64,000 nucleotides of DNA from Lutibaculum sp963816555 (GTDB taxonomy: Bacteria > Pseudomonadota > Alphaproteobacteria > Rhizobiales > Tepidamorphaceae): positions 372,001 through 436,000 of the forward strand of contig CAWFLD010000004.1 of NCBI GenBank assembly GCA_963816555.1. The letters run 5' to 3'. The position numbers and the translations under genes were made by a program. Below the pieces are notes generated by a model that had not been told where the DNA came from, made no database searches, and saw only the letters and a program-made list of their open reading frames with translations. Positions within the stretch are counted from its first letter, which is position 1, and the number at the start of each line of letters is the position of its first letter. Shown one piece after another: positions 8,590 to 17,530 of the stretch.

Positions 8590-9993
8590 TCAGGCCTCCC
8601 CGCCCCTGAAGGCCTCGCGGCCGGCCCTCTCGGCGGCGGTCAGCGGCCGGCTCGGCGTGCCGTCGCTGTCGCCGGGGGTCGGGCCCTTCTCGATGAGCCG
8701 GTTCATGTAGTAGATGCCCGCCGAGAACACGATCCCGTAGACGAGGAGGAACAGGACGAGCGAGACGAGCACGGTCGACCAGGCGAGCGGCGAGGACGCA
8801 TCCGCCGTCCGCAGTACGCCCGTCACCACCCAGGGCTGCCGCCCCGTCTCCGTCGTCACCCAGCCCGCCAGGATCGCGATGAAGCCGACCGGCCAGCACC
8901 ACGAGGCGACGCGCAGGAAGAGCGGCGTCGTCGTCAGCCGTCCGCGCTTCCACAGGACCGCGCCCCACCAGGCCACGCCGACCATCAGGAAGCCGAGCCC
9001 GACCATCAGCCGGAAGGCGAAGAACGGCCAGATCACGGGCGGCCGGTCCTCGACGGGGAAGTCCTTCAGGCCCTTGAACTGGCCGTCCCAGCTGTGGGTC
9101 AGGATCAGGCTGCCGGCGTGCGGGATGCCGATCTCGAAGTGGTTCGTCTCCGCCTCCGCGTCGGGCAGAGCGAACAGGATGAGCGGCACGCCCTGGCCCG
9201 CGTCCTCCTCGCCGCCCCAGTGCGCCTCCATCGCGGCGACCTTGGCCGGCTGGTACTCGAGCGTGTTGAGGCCGTGCTGGTCGCCGATGAAGACCTGCAG
9301 CGGCGCGAGCACGGCGGCCATGCCGATGCCCATGCGGAGCATCGTCCAGGCCTGCTCGGCATGGATGCCGCGCAGCGCGTAGCGGGCGCCGACGCCGATC
9401 ACCACGAAGGACGTGGTGAGGTAGGCGGCGGTGACCATGTGCGCGAGGCGGTAGGGGAAGGTCGGGTTGAAGATCAGCGCCCACCAGTCCTCCGGCACGG
9501 CGATGCCGTCCTGCATGCTGTAGCCGGTGGGGAACTGCATCCAGCTGTTCGCCGACAGGATCCAGAAGGCCGACATCAGCGTGCCGACGGCCACGCAGAT
9601 CGCCGAGGCCACGTGCAGCCAGGGCGGCACGCGCTGCCAGCCGAACAGCATCACGCCGAGGAACGTCGCCTCGAGGAAGAAGGCGGTCAGCACCTCGTAG
9701 CCCATCAGCGGGCCGATCGTGTTGCCGGTGACGCGGGAGAACTCGGCCCAGTTGAGGCCGAACTGGTAGGACAGCACGATCCCCGAGACGACGCCCATCG
9801 CGAAGGACACGGCGAAGATCTTGGTCCAGAACCGGGCGAGCTCCCGGTAGCGCTCGCGTCCCCTGATCCGCCACAGCACGAGCAGCGTCGCGATCCACGC
9901 CGACAGGCCGATCGTGAAGGCGGGAAAGATGATGTGGAAGGAGATGGTGAAGGCGAATTGCAGGCGCGCCAGCAGAACCGCGCTTGGATCCAT
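8590..9993 (-). CDS. cydA: Cytochrome bd-type quinol oxidase subunit I
   Basis: Haem-bearing subunit of the bd oxidase, 467 aa. Seen: the N-terminal helix with a haem-ligand His (FTISFHIIFPAFTIG), NSWMQFPTGY, and GRQPWVVTGVLRT, the diagnostic CydA motif near residue ~370. At 467 residues it is much shorter than the E. coli CydA (522), which fits the short Q-loop CIO subgroup. Start ATG at 9993. The 123 nt upstream contain no FNR/FixK-type box that I can find, so oxygen control of this operon is not evident from its own promoter. Confidence 0.96.
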   Translation of the reverse strand: MDPSAVLLARLQFAFTISFHIIFPAFTIGLSAWIATLLVLWRIRGRERYRELARFWTKIFAVSFAMGVVSGIVLSYQFGLNWAEFSRVTGNTIGPLMGYEVLTAFFLEATFLGVMLFGWQRVPPWLHVASAICVAVGTLMSAFWILSANSWMQFPTGYSMQDGIAVPEDWWALIFNPTFPYRLAHMVTAAYLTTSFVVIGVGARYALRGIHAEQAWTMLRMGIGMAAVLAPLQVFIGDQHGLNTLEYQPAKVAAMEAHWGGEEDAGQGVPLILFALPDAEAETNHFEIGIPHAGSLILTHSWDGQFKGLKDFPVEDRPPVIWPFFAFRLMVGLGFLMVGVAWWGAVLWKRGRLTTTPLFLRVASWCWPVGFIAILAGWVTTETGRQPWVVTGVLRTADASSPLAWSTVLVSLVLFLLVYGIVFSAGIYYMNRLIEKGPTPGDSDGTPSRPLTAAERAGREAFRGGEA

Positions 9994-10116
9994 CGCTCGA
10001 GTCCCCCTCTTCGCTTCTGGCTCTCAGCTTACCGGACGTCTTCGTTCCCGAGGAAATAGGCCGTCGCGGCCAAGCCTCAAGCGGACAAAAGGTCTCGCGT
10101 CAGGCGGCCGCGCCGG

Positions 10117-11263
10117 TCACGGAGCCGGCGGAAGATCGAGGATGTCGGCATAGAGGGCGCGATCCTCGTCGTCGAGCCGGTGCGGCGCGGGCGAATCGTG
10201 GACGACGAGGAGCGACGTCCGGCCGGCCTCGCGCCACACCTCGATGCCCTCGGGGTGATCCCGGCCGAGGCCGTAGTCGAGCTCGAGCAGGCCCTGATGC
10301 TCGGAGGCATGCACCACGCCCGAGGAGGCCCGGGCCGTGGCGTCGAGCCAGCGCAGGACGCGGCAGCGCCCCTCCGTCGCCACGGTCGGGCCGACGAGCA
10401 GCAACAGGTCGCCGCCGTCCCGGCGCAGGTCGCGTATGCCGAGGCCGCGCGTGTCGAAGACATGCTTGCGGTACCGCCGGTCGCCGTCGATGCGGCGTGC
10501 CTTGAGGCGACCGGGCCTCTTCTCCTTGAGCTCGAGCTCGACGATCACGCCGTGGCCGCCGAAGACGGGGCCGCGCAGGCCGAGCCAGACCCGGCTCTCC
10601 TTCACCGCAATGCCCTCGACGTCGAAGCCGTTCTCCCTGGAGGGAATGCCGAAGAACGGCGCGAGGTGCGGATCGTCCTCCAGCCACCCGACGAGCGCGC
10701 TCTTCGACTTGGAGAGCTTCAGCGAGGCGGCGCGGCGGCCGCCGTCCTTCGCCACGAGCGCGTAGAGCCCCGGCAACTCCTCGAGGAGCGGCACGCGGCC
10801 GAGGAAGTACCGGTTCGGCGTCGCGCTCGATCTCGACCATCCGATCGATCGCCTCGCCCGCGCCGCTCTCGTCGCGCTTCGGCTTCCTGCGCTTCAGCGA
10901 GTGCGAGCCGACGATCCAGAGATAGCCGGAATCGACGGCCAGTCCCTCGATGTCCATCCCGCCGTCGGGCCCGCCCGGAAGATCGAAGATCTCGCCCAGC
11001 GGGAAGCTCGTGTGGTTGCCGAACCGCCCCTCCTCGAGGCGCACGATCCGCTCGACGGTCGCCGTCTCGTCGCAGGCGAGGAACAGGCAGTCGCCGTAGC
11101 GCGCGACGGCGGAAACGCCCCGGCGCAGCGAATCGTCGCCATCCCCGGGATGCGCCCGCGACGAGAACTCGAGCCGGATCCGGCGGCGCGGCTCGGCGGT
11201 GGCGGCAGGCTCGCCGCCCTCCGACGCGGGATCCGCGCCCGTGGCCTGAGCGTTCTCGTTCAT
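10117..11263 (-). CDS. DUF3616 protein (frameshifted)
   Basis: A protein of about 381 residues of the DUF3616 family, of unknown function, predicted to adopt a beta-propeller-like fold. Conserved pieces run through both frames: a first part with GVSAVARYGDCLFLACDE and DIEGLAVDSGYLWIVGSHS, and a second with DVEGIAVKESRVWLGLRGPVFGGH and GLGIRDLRRDGGDLLLLVGPT. The frame breaks at about 10817-10818, where one extra base turns the expected DANRYFLGRVPL into a different reading; everything after it is intact in the next frame. Start ATG 11263. It is divergent from the SLC13 permease across 162 nt. No signal peptide is seen. Confidence 0.78.
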
Positions 11264-11425
11264 GTCTTGCGCCCCTGCATCTCTTGCGTCCCTGCCTCGA
11301 AGTGGATTTGCTCGCCGTCCGGATGGTGAGAATCAGGCGTCCCGGTTGCAGACTGGACCCGCCTGCACCGCCCCGACCAGTGTGTGATAAGGTTTGGCGG
11401 CCGGTCCGCCGGGAAAACAAGCCGC

Positions 11426-13207
11426 ATGTCGTGGATCGCCGGTTACGAGGCCTATGCGGGCCTCGCACTCCTGATCGTGCTGTTCGGTCTGTTCGTGACG
11501 GAGACCTTCCCGCCGGCCGTCACGGCATCGGCGGGCGCCATCGCGTTCCTGCTCCTCGGGATCGTCTCCACCGCCGACGTCATGTCCGTCTTCTCCAACA
11601 GCGCGCCGATCACGATCGCGGCGCTGTTCGCCATCTCCGGCGCGCTGATCCGGACGGGAACGATCGACTGGGTGGCGAAGTTCGCGATCGAGCACTCCTC
11701 GGACACGCCGCGGGCGGCCGTCCTGCTCGTCCTGTTCGGCACGCTCGTCGCCTCCGCCTTCATGAACAACACGCCGGTGGTGATCGTGATGATCCCGATC
11801 ATCATCAGGCTCGCCTCGGCCGTGGGCTTCGCGCCCTCGCGGCTGCTGATCCCGCTCTCCTACGTGTCGATCCTCGGCGGCACCTGCACCCTGCTCGGCA
11901 CCTCGACGAACATCCTCGTCGACGGCGTGGCGCGCAGCCGTGGCCTCGAGCCGTTCTCGATCTTCGAGATCACGCCGATCGGCCTGGTGACGGCGACGAC
12001 CGGGGCGCTGTTCCTGCTCCTCGTCGGCCGCTACCTCCTGCCCGAGCGCAAGACCTTCGACGAGGCGCTGTCGGAGCCCGACCAGCAGCTCTTCCTCACC
12101 GAGGTGTTCGTCCACGACAACTCGGACTTCATCGGCCGGCCGGTCTCGGACGTCGCGGCGCTGAAGCGCGAGGGCGTGAAGGTGCTCGGCGTCAAGCGCA
12201 AGCGCGAGACGCTGCGCAGCAAGATCCAGGACATCGTGCTGCAGCAGAGCGACCGGGTCGTGCTGACCGCGCCGGCGAGCGAGATCCTGACGCTGCGCGA
12301 CCGGACGGGGCTGAGCGTCGGCACCAGCCGCCGCCAGAACGAGGATTCCGAGCGCACCGTGGTCGAGGCGCTGATCGCGCCGTCGGGCCGCAGCGGCCTG
12401 CGCACCATCAACGACTACGCGCTGACGACGCGCTTCGGCGTCACGCCGATCGCCGTGCACCGCCACAACCACATTCCCGGCCCCGACCTCGGCGCGACGC
12501 GGCTGCGCCCCGCCGACAGCGTCCTGCTCGAAGGCTCGCCGACCGGCCTGTCCGCCCTGGCGAGCGAGCCCGAGTTCGTCAACATCAGCCAGAGCCGGTT
12601 CCGCGCCTTCCGCCGCAGGAAGGCGCCGATCGCCATCGCCGCCCTGCTCGGCGTCGTCCTGCTCGCGGCCTTCAACGTGATGCCGATCGGCGGCCTCGCC
12701 CTGATCGCCGCCGCGGCGATCCTGGTCACCGGCTGCGTCGACATCGACGAGGCGCTCGATTCGGTCGACGGGCAGATCCTGCTCCTGATCTTCGCGATGC
12801 TCGCCTTCGCGATCGGCCTCGACAAGGCCGGCACGATCGACCTCGTCGTCGGCTGGCTGGCGCCGCTCCTCAAGGCGGCTCCGCCGGTGCTGCTGCTGAT
12901 CGGGATCTACCTCCTGACCTCGCTGCTGACCGAGATGATCACCAACAACGCCGTCGCCGTCATCCTGACGCCGATCGCCATCGGGCTGGCCGCCCAGCTC
13001 GGCCACGACCCGCGGCCCTACGTGATCGCGGTCATGTTCGGCGCCAGCGCGACCTTCGCCACGCCGATCGGCTACCAGACGAACACGCTCGTCTACGGCG
13101 CCGGAAACTATCGCTTTTCCGACTTCGTGAAGGTCGGCCTGCCGATGAACATCCTCGTCGGCATCGCCACCTGCTTCGCCATCATGATGTTCGTCGGCAT
13201 CGGCTGA
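11426..13207 (+). CDS. SLC13-family permease with two RCK_C domains
   Basis: Inner-membrane anion transporter of about 593 residues in the DASS/SLC13 superfamily. The membrane half has AFMNNTPVVIVMIPII and LGGTCTLLGTSTNILVDG. It is followed by two central TrkA-C/RCK_C soluble domains (~residues 200-370), then a second membrane half with EMITNNAVAVILTPIAIG and GASATFATPIGYQTN. The paired TNxxx and GTSTN/TPIGYQTN hairpins are the classic inverted repeats that bind the substrate. The start at 11426 (MSWIAGYEAYAG) is chosen because the first helix begins right after it; another ATG exists 42 nt upstream. Likely substrate is sulfate or a carboxylate, but this is not determinable. Confidence 0.88.
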   Translation: MSWIAGYEAYAGLALLIVLFGLFVTETFPPAVTASAGAIAFLLLGIVSTADVMSVFSNSAPITIAALFAISGALIRTGTIDWVAKFAIEHSSDTPRAAVLLVLFGTLVASAFMNNTPVVIVMIPIIIRLASAVGFAPSRLLIPLSYVSILGGTCTLLGTSTNILVDGVARSRGLEPFSIFEITPIGLVTATTGALFLLLVGRYLLPERKTFDEALSEPDQQLFLTEVFVHDNSDFIGRPVSDVAALKREGVKVLGVKRKRETLRSKIQDIVLQQSDRVVLTAPASEILTLRDRTGLSVGTSRRQNEDSERTVVEALIAPSGRSGLRTINDYALTTRFGVTPIAVHRHNHIPGPDLGATRLRPADSVLLEGSPTGLSALASEPEFVNISQSRFRAFRRRKAPIAIAALLGVVLLAAFNVMPIGGLALIAAAAILVTGCVDIDEALDSVDGQILLLIFAMLAFAIGLDKAGTIDLVVGWLAPLLKAAPPVLLLIGIYLLTSLLTEMITNNAVAVILTPIAIGLAAQLGHDPRPYVIAVMFGASATFATPIGYQTNTLVYGAGNYRFSDFVKVGLPMNILVGIATCFAIMMFVGIG

Positions 13208-13217
13208 CCGACGCAAG

Positions 13218-13244
13218 GGAACCCGATGCCGACCCTCGGGCGTT
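13218..13244 (+). promoter_or_regulatory. Possible EcfG-type promoter before the Crp/Fnr gene
   Basis: GGAAC at 13218-13222 and CGTT at 13241-13244 are separated by 18 bp, one or two more than the usual 16-17 of the alphaproteobacterial general-stress sigma factor. It stands about 55 nt before the start of the regulator gene. It is weaker than the sites at 18697 and 27683. Confidence 0.4.
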
Positions 13245-13300
13245 TGGCATCCTGATGTCGCTCCTGCCGAGACGCGGATGCCCCGTCCGCGCCTCGCCAG

Positions 13301-14044
13301 ATGCGGCCAGGCCCGAGCGTGACCGAGGAATTCCAGTGCCGGCGCCGGCATATCTCCACCCTGACCTGCCCAACAGAAGTCCTGTCCGGGCTGGAGCCGG
13401 AGGCCCGGGCCTTCCTGATGGGGAAGGCCGCCACGCGCGACGTGGGGGCCGGCGACGTGATCTTCGAGGAGCGGGCGACGATGACGGGCATCGTCTTCCC
13501 GCACGAGGGCGTCATCTCGCTCATGTCCCAGATGGAGGACGGCCGGAGCGTCGAGAAGGGCTCCGTGGGCAACGAGGGCGTGATCGGCGTCAGCCTCGTC
13601 ATGGGCGGCGGCCCTGCCCTGGGCCGTTCCGTCGTGCAGATCGCCGGCTCCGCGTCCTGGGTTTCGACGGGCGATCTCGACGAGGCGCTGGGGCGCTTCC
13701 GCTGCGTGCGCCAGAGCCTGCTGCGCTACGCCGCCGCGCACATCGTCCAGCTCATGGAATTGGTCGCCTGCAACAGCCTGCACAACGCCGAGCAGCGGGT
13801 GTCGCGGTGGCTGCTGCACGCGCACGACCGGGTTCGCGGCGATTCCTTCTACGTGACGCAGGAAGCGCTGGCGCGGCTCCTGTCGCTCAGGCGCGCCACC
13901 GTCAACGTGGTCTGCTCCGACCTGATGCGGGCGGGGGCGATCTCCTACCACCGCGGCAATCTCACGATCTCGGACCGCGACCTGCTGCACGGCCGCGCCT
14001 GCCAGTGCTACGACCGGGTGTGCCGGGCCGCGCTGCCGGAATAG
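13301..14044 (+). CDS. Crp/Fnr-family transcriptional regulator
   Basis: Predicted DNA-binding regulator of 247 aa. A cyclic-nucleotide-binding-like beta-roll occupies ~30-140 (GDVIFEERATMTGIVFPHEGVISLM). A C-terminal Crp-type winged helix lies at ~175-235 (VTQEALARLLSLRRATVNVVCSDL, the recognition helix). There is a Cys cluster ACQCYDRVC at the end, but not the N-terminal four-Cys pattern of oxygen-sensing FNR, so its signal is unknown. Start ATG 13301; a GTG at 13319 with AGG in front is an alternative. It sits upstream of the two GH13 genes in the same direction, with 98 nt to the first, and could control them. Confidence 0.85.
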   Translation: MRPGPSVTEEFQCRRRHISTLTCPTEVLSGLEPEARAFLMGKAATRDVGAGDVIFEERATMTGIVFPHEGVISLMSQMEDGRSVEKGSVGNEGVIGVSLVMGGGPALGRSVVQIAGSASWVSTGDLDEALGRFRCVRQSLLRYAAAHIVQLMELVACNSLHNAEQRVSRWLLHAHDRVRGDSFYVTQEALARLLSLRRATVNVVCSDLMRAGAISYHRGNLTISDRDLLHGRACQCYDRVCRAALPE

Positions 14045-14142
14045 CGGGCAGGCGCACATCCGCCGCATCGCCCGGCGAACCGGCGAGCCCCCTCGACAGT
14101 TTCGTCCCCGGACCAGACGCGACAATCCGGCGAGGGCGCGGC

Positions 14143-15741
14143 GTGGACGAGATGGTGTGGTGGAAGCGCGGGACGATCTATCAGATCTATCCGCGCTCGT
14201 TTCAGGACTCCGACGGCGACGGCATCGGCGACCTCGAAGGCATCCGGCAGCGCCTGCCCTACCTGCGGTGGCTCGGCGTCGACGCGATCTGGATCTCGCC
14301 CTTCTATCCCTCGCCGATGGCCGATTTCGGCTACGACGTCGCCGACTATTGCGGCGTCGACCCGATCTTCGGCTCGCTCGAGGACTTCGACGCGCTGATC
14401 GCCGACGTGCATGCGGCCGGCCTGAGGCTGATCCTCGACTTCGTGCCGAACCACACCTCCGACCGGCACCCGTGGTTTCGGGAGAGCCGGACCTCGCGGG
14501 AGAGCGCCAAGCGCGACTGGTACATCTGGCGCGACCCCGCCCCCGACGGCGGGCCGCCCAACAACTGGATCTCGAACTTCGGCGGCCCCGCCTGGACCTT
14601 CGACGAGGCGACCGGCCAGTACTACCACCACGCCTTCCTCTCGGCGCAGCCGGACCTCAACTGGCGCAACCCGGAGGTGCGCGAGGCGATGTTCGACGTG
14701 CTGCGCTTCTGGCTGGAGAAGGGCGTCGACGGCTTCCGGGTCGACGTCATCTGGCACCTGATCAAGGACGAAGCCTTCCGCGACAACCCGCCGAACCCGG
14801 CCTGGGAGGAAGGCCAGCGCGACATCGGCCGGCTGCTGCAGGTCAATTCCTGCGACCAGCCGGAGGTGCACGACGTGATCGCCGGCATGCGCGCCGTGCT
14901 CGAGGAATACGAGGAGCGCGTGCTGATCGGCGAGATCTACCTGCCGATCGAGCGCCTGGTGGCCTATTACGGCGAGAAGCTCGAGGGCGCCCACCTGCCC
15001 TTCAACTTCCAGCTCCTGCAGACCGCCTGGGACGCCCGCCACCTCGACCGGCTGGTGCGCGACTACGAGGCGGCGCTGCCCGAGGGTGGCTGGCCGAACT
15101 GGGTGCTGTCGAACCACGACAACCCGCGCATCGCCTCGCGGGTCGGCGCCGGCCAGGCGCGCGTGGCGGCGATGCTGCTCCTCACCCTGCGCGGCACCCC
15201 GACGCTCTATTACGGCGACGAGATCGGCATGGAGAACGTGCCGATCCCCGAGGACCGGGTGCAGGACCCGTGGGAGAAGAACGAGCCGGGCCTCGGCTTC
15301 AACCGCGACCCCGCCCGGACGCCGATGCAGTGGGACGGCAGCGAGACCGCCGGCTTCACGACCGCCGAGCCGTGGCTGCCGGTCGACCGGCGCGATCCCG
15401 GCCGCAACGTCGAGGCGGAGCGCGAGGACGAGGGCTCGCTCCTCTGCCTCTGCCGCCGCCTGCTGTCGCTGCGCCGAAACCACGAGGCGCTGTCGGTCGG
15501 CAGCTACCACCCGGTCGAGGCCGACGGCGACGTCTTCGCCTTCCGCCGCGGCCACCGCGGCGAGTGCCTGCTCGTCGCGCTCAATCTCGGCGCGGAGCCG
15601 CACACGCTGGCCCTGCCCGCGGGGCAGGCCGGCCGCGTTCTCCTCTCCTGCAGCCGCACGCGCGACGGCGAGGAGGTCGCCGGGACACTGGAGCTTCAGG
15701 CCGACGAAGGGCTGATCGTCGAGCTGGCGGAGATCCGGTGA
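14143..15741 (+). CDS. GH13 alpha-glucosidase (oligo-1,6-glucosidase-like)
   Basis: Cytoplasmic alpha-amylase-family hydrolase or transglycosylase of 532 aa. Seen: the N-terminal WWKRGTIYQIYPRSFQDSDGDG; conserved region I DFVPNHTSDRHPWF; the nucleophile in GVDGFRVDVIW (Asp ~201); the acid/base in LIGEIYLP (Glu ~264); and the third acid in VLSNHDNPR (Asp ~326). A C-terminal beta-sandwich follows. The length and the QPDLNWRNPEVR segment fit alpha-glucosidases of the GH13_23/31 kind. Start: GTG 14143 with GAGGG eight bases upstream; ATG 14152 is possible. No signal peptide. It is followed after 131 nt by a trehalose-synthase-like GH13, suggesting a glucan/trehalose module. Confidence 0.9.
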   Translation: MDEMVWWKRGTIYQIYPRSFQDSDGDGIGDLEGIRQRLPYLRWLGVDAIWISPFYPSPMADFGYDVADYCGVDPIFGSLEDFDALIADVHAAGLRLILDFVPNHTSDRHPWFRESRTSRESAKRDWYIWRDPAPDGGPPNNWISNFGGPAWTFDEATGQYYHHAFLSAQPDLNWRNPEVREAMFDVLRFWLEKGVDGFRVDVIWHLIKDEAFRDNPPNPAWEEGQRDIGRLLQVNSCDQPEVHDVIAGMRAVLEEYEERVLIGEIYLPIERLVAYYGEKLEGAHLPFNFQLLQTAWDARHLDRLVRDYEAALPEGGWPNWVLSNHDNPRIASRVGAGQARVAAMLLLTLRGTPTLYYGDEIGMENVPIPEDRVQDPWEKNEPGLGFNRDPARTPMQWDGSETAGFTTAEPWLPVDRRDPGRNVEAEREDEGSLLCLCRRLLSLRRNHEALSVGSYHPVEADGDVFAFRRGHRGECLLVALNLGAEPHTLALPAGQAGRVLLSCSRTRDGEEVAGTLELQADEGLIVELAEIR

Positions 15742-15872
15742 TGTTGCCCTGCCTGCCGCCCGTCGCTTCCGGCGCAGGAGAGCGTCCCTGCCCCGAGGGC
15801 GGGCCTCCCCTGCCGAGGGGGAGGTGGACGCGGACAGCCCGGCTCACGCTCGTCTAGGCAAGGAACCGCCAC

Positions 15873-17513
15873 ATGCTCGACCTCTGGTACAAGAACGCCG
15901 TCATCTACTGCCTCGACGTCGACGCCTACATGGACGGCAACGGAGACGGCTGCGGCGACTTCAAGGGACTGGCGAACCGGCTCGACCACATCGAGTCGCT
16001 CGGCGCGACCTGCATCTGGCTCCTGCCCTTCTATCCGACGCCGAACCGCGACAACGGCTACGACATCACCGACTTCTACGGCATCGACCCGCGGCTCGGC
16101 ACGCTCGGCGACTTCGTCGCCTTCACCCGGGCCGCCGCCGACCGGGGCCTGCGCGTGCTGGTCGACCTCGTGGTCAACCACACCTCGACGGACCACCCCT
16201 GGTTCCAGAGCGCCAGGAGCGATCCGGACTCGCCCTATCGCGACTGGTACGTCTGGTCGGAGGAGAAGCCCGAGAACATCCACGACGGCGTCGTCTTTCC
16301 GGGCGTGCAGGAGGAGATCTGGACCTACGACCGGAAGGCCAGGGCCTGGTACCTCCACCGCTTCTACAAGCACCAGGCGGATCTCAACATCGCGAACCCG
16401 GAGGTGCGCGAGGAGATCGACAAGATCATGGGCTTCTGGCTGCAGCTCGGCGTGTCGGGCTTCCGCATCGACGCGGTGCCGTTCCTGATCGAGTATCTGG
16501 GCCTCGACAAGCCGCCGGCCCGCGACCCCGCCGACTATCTCTCCGACATGCGCCGCTTCCTGTCGTGGCGGAAGGCGGAGTCGGTGCTCCTCGCCGAGGC
16601 GAACGTGACGATGAAGGACGTCACCGACTATTTCGGCGCCGACGGCAACCGGATGCACATGGTCTTCAACTTCATGCTCAACCAGCACGTCTTCCTGGCC
16701 AAGGCGCGGCAGGACGCGGAGCCGATCCGCCGGGTGATGAGCATGATGCCGGACCTGCCGGTCGAGGGTCAGTGGGGCTCGTTCCTGCGCAACCACGACG
16801 AGCTCGACCTCGGCCGCCTGTCATCGCAGGAGCGCCGGGAGGTGTGCGAGCAGATGGCGCCGGACGAGGACATGATCGTCTACGACCGCGGCATCCGCCG
16901 GCGGCTCGCGCCGATGCTCGGCGGTGACGCGAGGCGCTTGAAGCTTGCCTACAGCCTCATGTTCGCGCTGCCGGGCACGCCTGTGCTCTGGTACGGCGAG
17001 GAGATCGGCATGGGCGACGACCTGTCGCTGAAGGAGCGCGAGTCCGTGCGCACGCCGCTGCAGTGGTCGGCGCGCAAGAACGCCGGCTTCTCCACCGCCG
17101 AGCCGGACAGGCTCGTCCGGCCGGTCATCGAGGACGGCCCGTTCGGCTGCGGCAAGGTCAACATCCGCGACCAGAGCCTCGACCCCGGTTCGCTCATGCG
17201 CTTCATCCGCGAGCTGATCCGGGCGCGCCGCGCGCTGCCCGAGATCGGCTGGGGCAAGTGGAGCGTGCTCGAGACCGACACGCGCGTGCTCGGCCTCAGG
17301 TCGGAGTGGCAGGGCAACACGCTGCTGACCTTCCACAACCTGTCGGAGCAGGACGTCGAGGTGGCGCTCGACCTGAAGGGCACCGACGCGGAGGCCGAGC
17401 TCGTGCCGGTCCTGGGCGGCCCCGGCAACTTCGAGCCGGTTCCGCCGCGCGGCAGGCTGACCCTGCCGCCCTTCGGCTATGTCTGGCTGCGCCCCGACAC
17501 CGAACGGCGGTAG
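15873..17513 (+). CDS. GH13 trehalose-synthase-like alpha-amylase family protein
   Basis: A GH13 enzyme of 546 aa resembling the catalytic part of trehalose synthase, which interconverts maltose and trehalose. Seen: LWYKNAVIYCLDVDAYMDGN at the start, DLVVNHTSTDHPWF, nucleophile in GVSGFRIDAVPFL (Asp ~200), acid/base in LLAEANV (Glu ~242), RNHDELDL (His-Asp ~308-309), and a characteristic FLNQHVFLAKAR-like stretch. It lacks the C-terminal maltokinase fusion seen in some TreS. The native substrate cannot be settled. It would supply a compatible solute in a region with other osmotic-stress genes. Start ATG 15873; it ends 17 nt before the convergent channel gene. Confidence 0.88.
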   Translation: MLDLWYKNAVIYCLDVDAYMDGNGDGCGDFKGLANRLDHIESLGATCIWLLPFYPTPNRDNGYDITDFYGIDPRLGTLGDFVAFTRAAADRGLRVLVDLVVNHTSTDHPWFQSARSDPDSPYRDWYVWSEEKPENIHDGVVFPGVQEEIWTYDRKARAWYLHRFYKHQADLNIANPEVREEIDKIMGFWLQLGVSGFRIDAVPFLIEYLGLDKPPARDPADYLSDMRRFLSWRKAESVLLAEANVTMKDVTDYFGADGNRMHMVFNFMLNQHVFLAKARQDAEPIRRVMSMMPDLPVEGQWGSFLRNHDELDLGRLSSQERREVCEQMAPDEDMIVYDRGIRRRLAPMLGGDARRLKLAYSLMFALPGTPVLWYGEEIGMGDDLSLKERESVRTPLQWSARKNAGFSTAEPDRLVRPVIEDGPFGCGKVNIRDQSLDPGSLMRFIRELIRARRALPEIGWGKWSVLETDTRVLGLRSEWQGNTLLTFHNLSEQDVEVALDLKGTDAEAELVPVLGGPGNFEPVPPRGRLTLPPFGYVWLRPDTERR

Positions 17514-17530
17514 GCGGTAGGCGGCAGGCG

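Noticed and set aside
5430..8609. A 1059-codon open frame on the plus strand
   Set aside because: It is antisense to the MFS, leuD and cydB genes, all of which have clear family motifs; the translation is Arg/Glu-rich and unrecognisable.
8590..10116. An FNR/FixK box upstream of cydA
   Set aside because: The 123-bp upstream spacer was read on both strands and contains no TTGA-N6-TCAA or close variant.
10180..14142. A very long open frame on the plus strand running into the GH13 gene
   Set aside because: High G+C keeps reverse and shifted frames open. Upstream of 14143 it is antisense to the DUF3616 gene, out of frame with the permease and the regulator, and its arginine-rich translation matches nothing.
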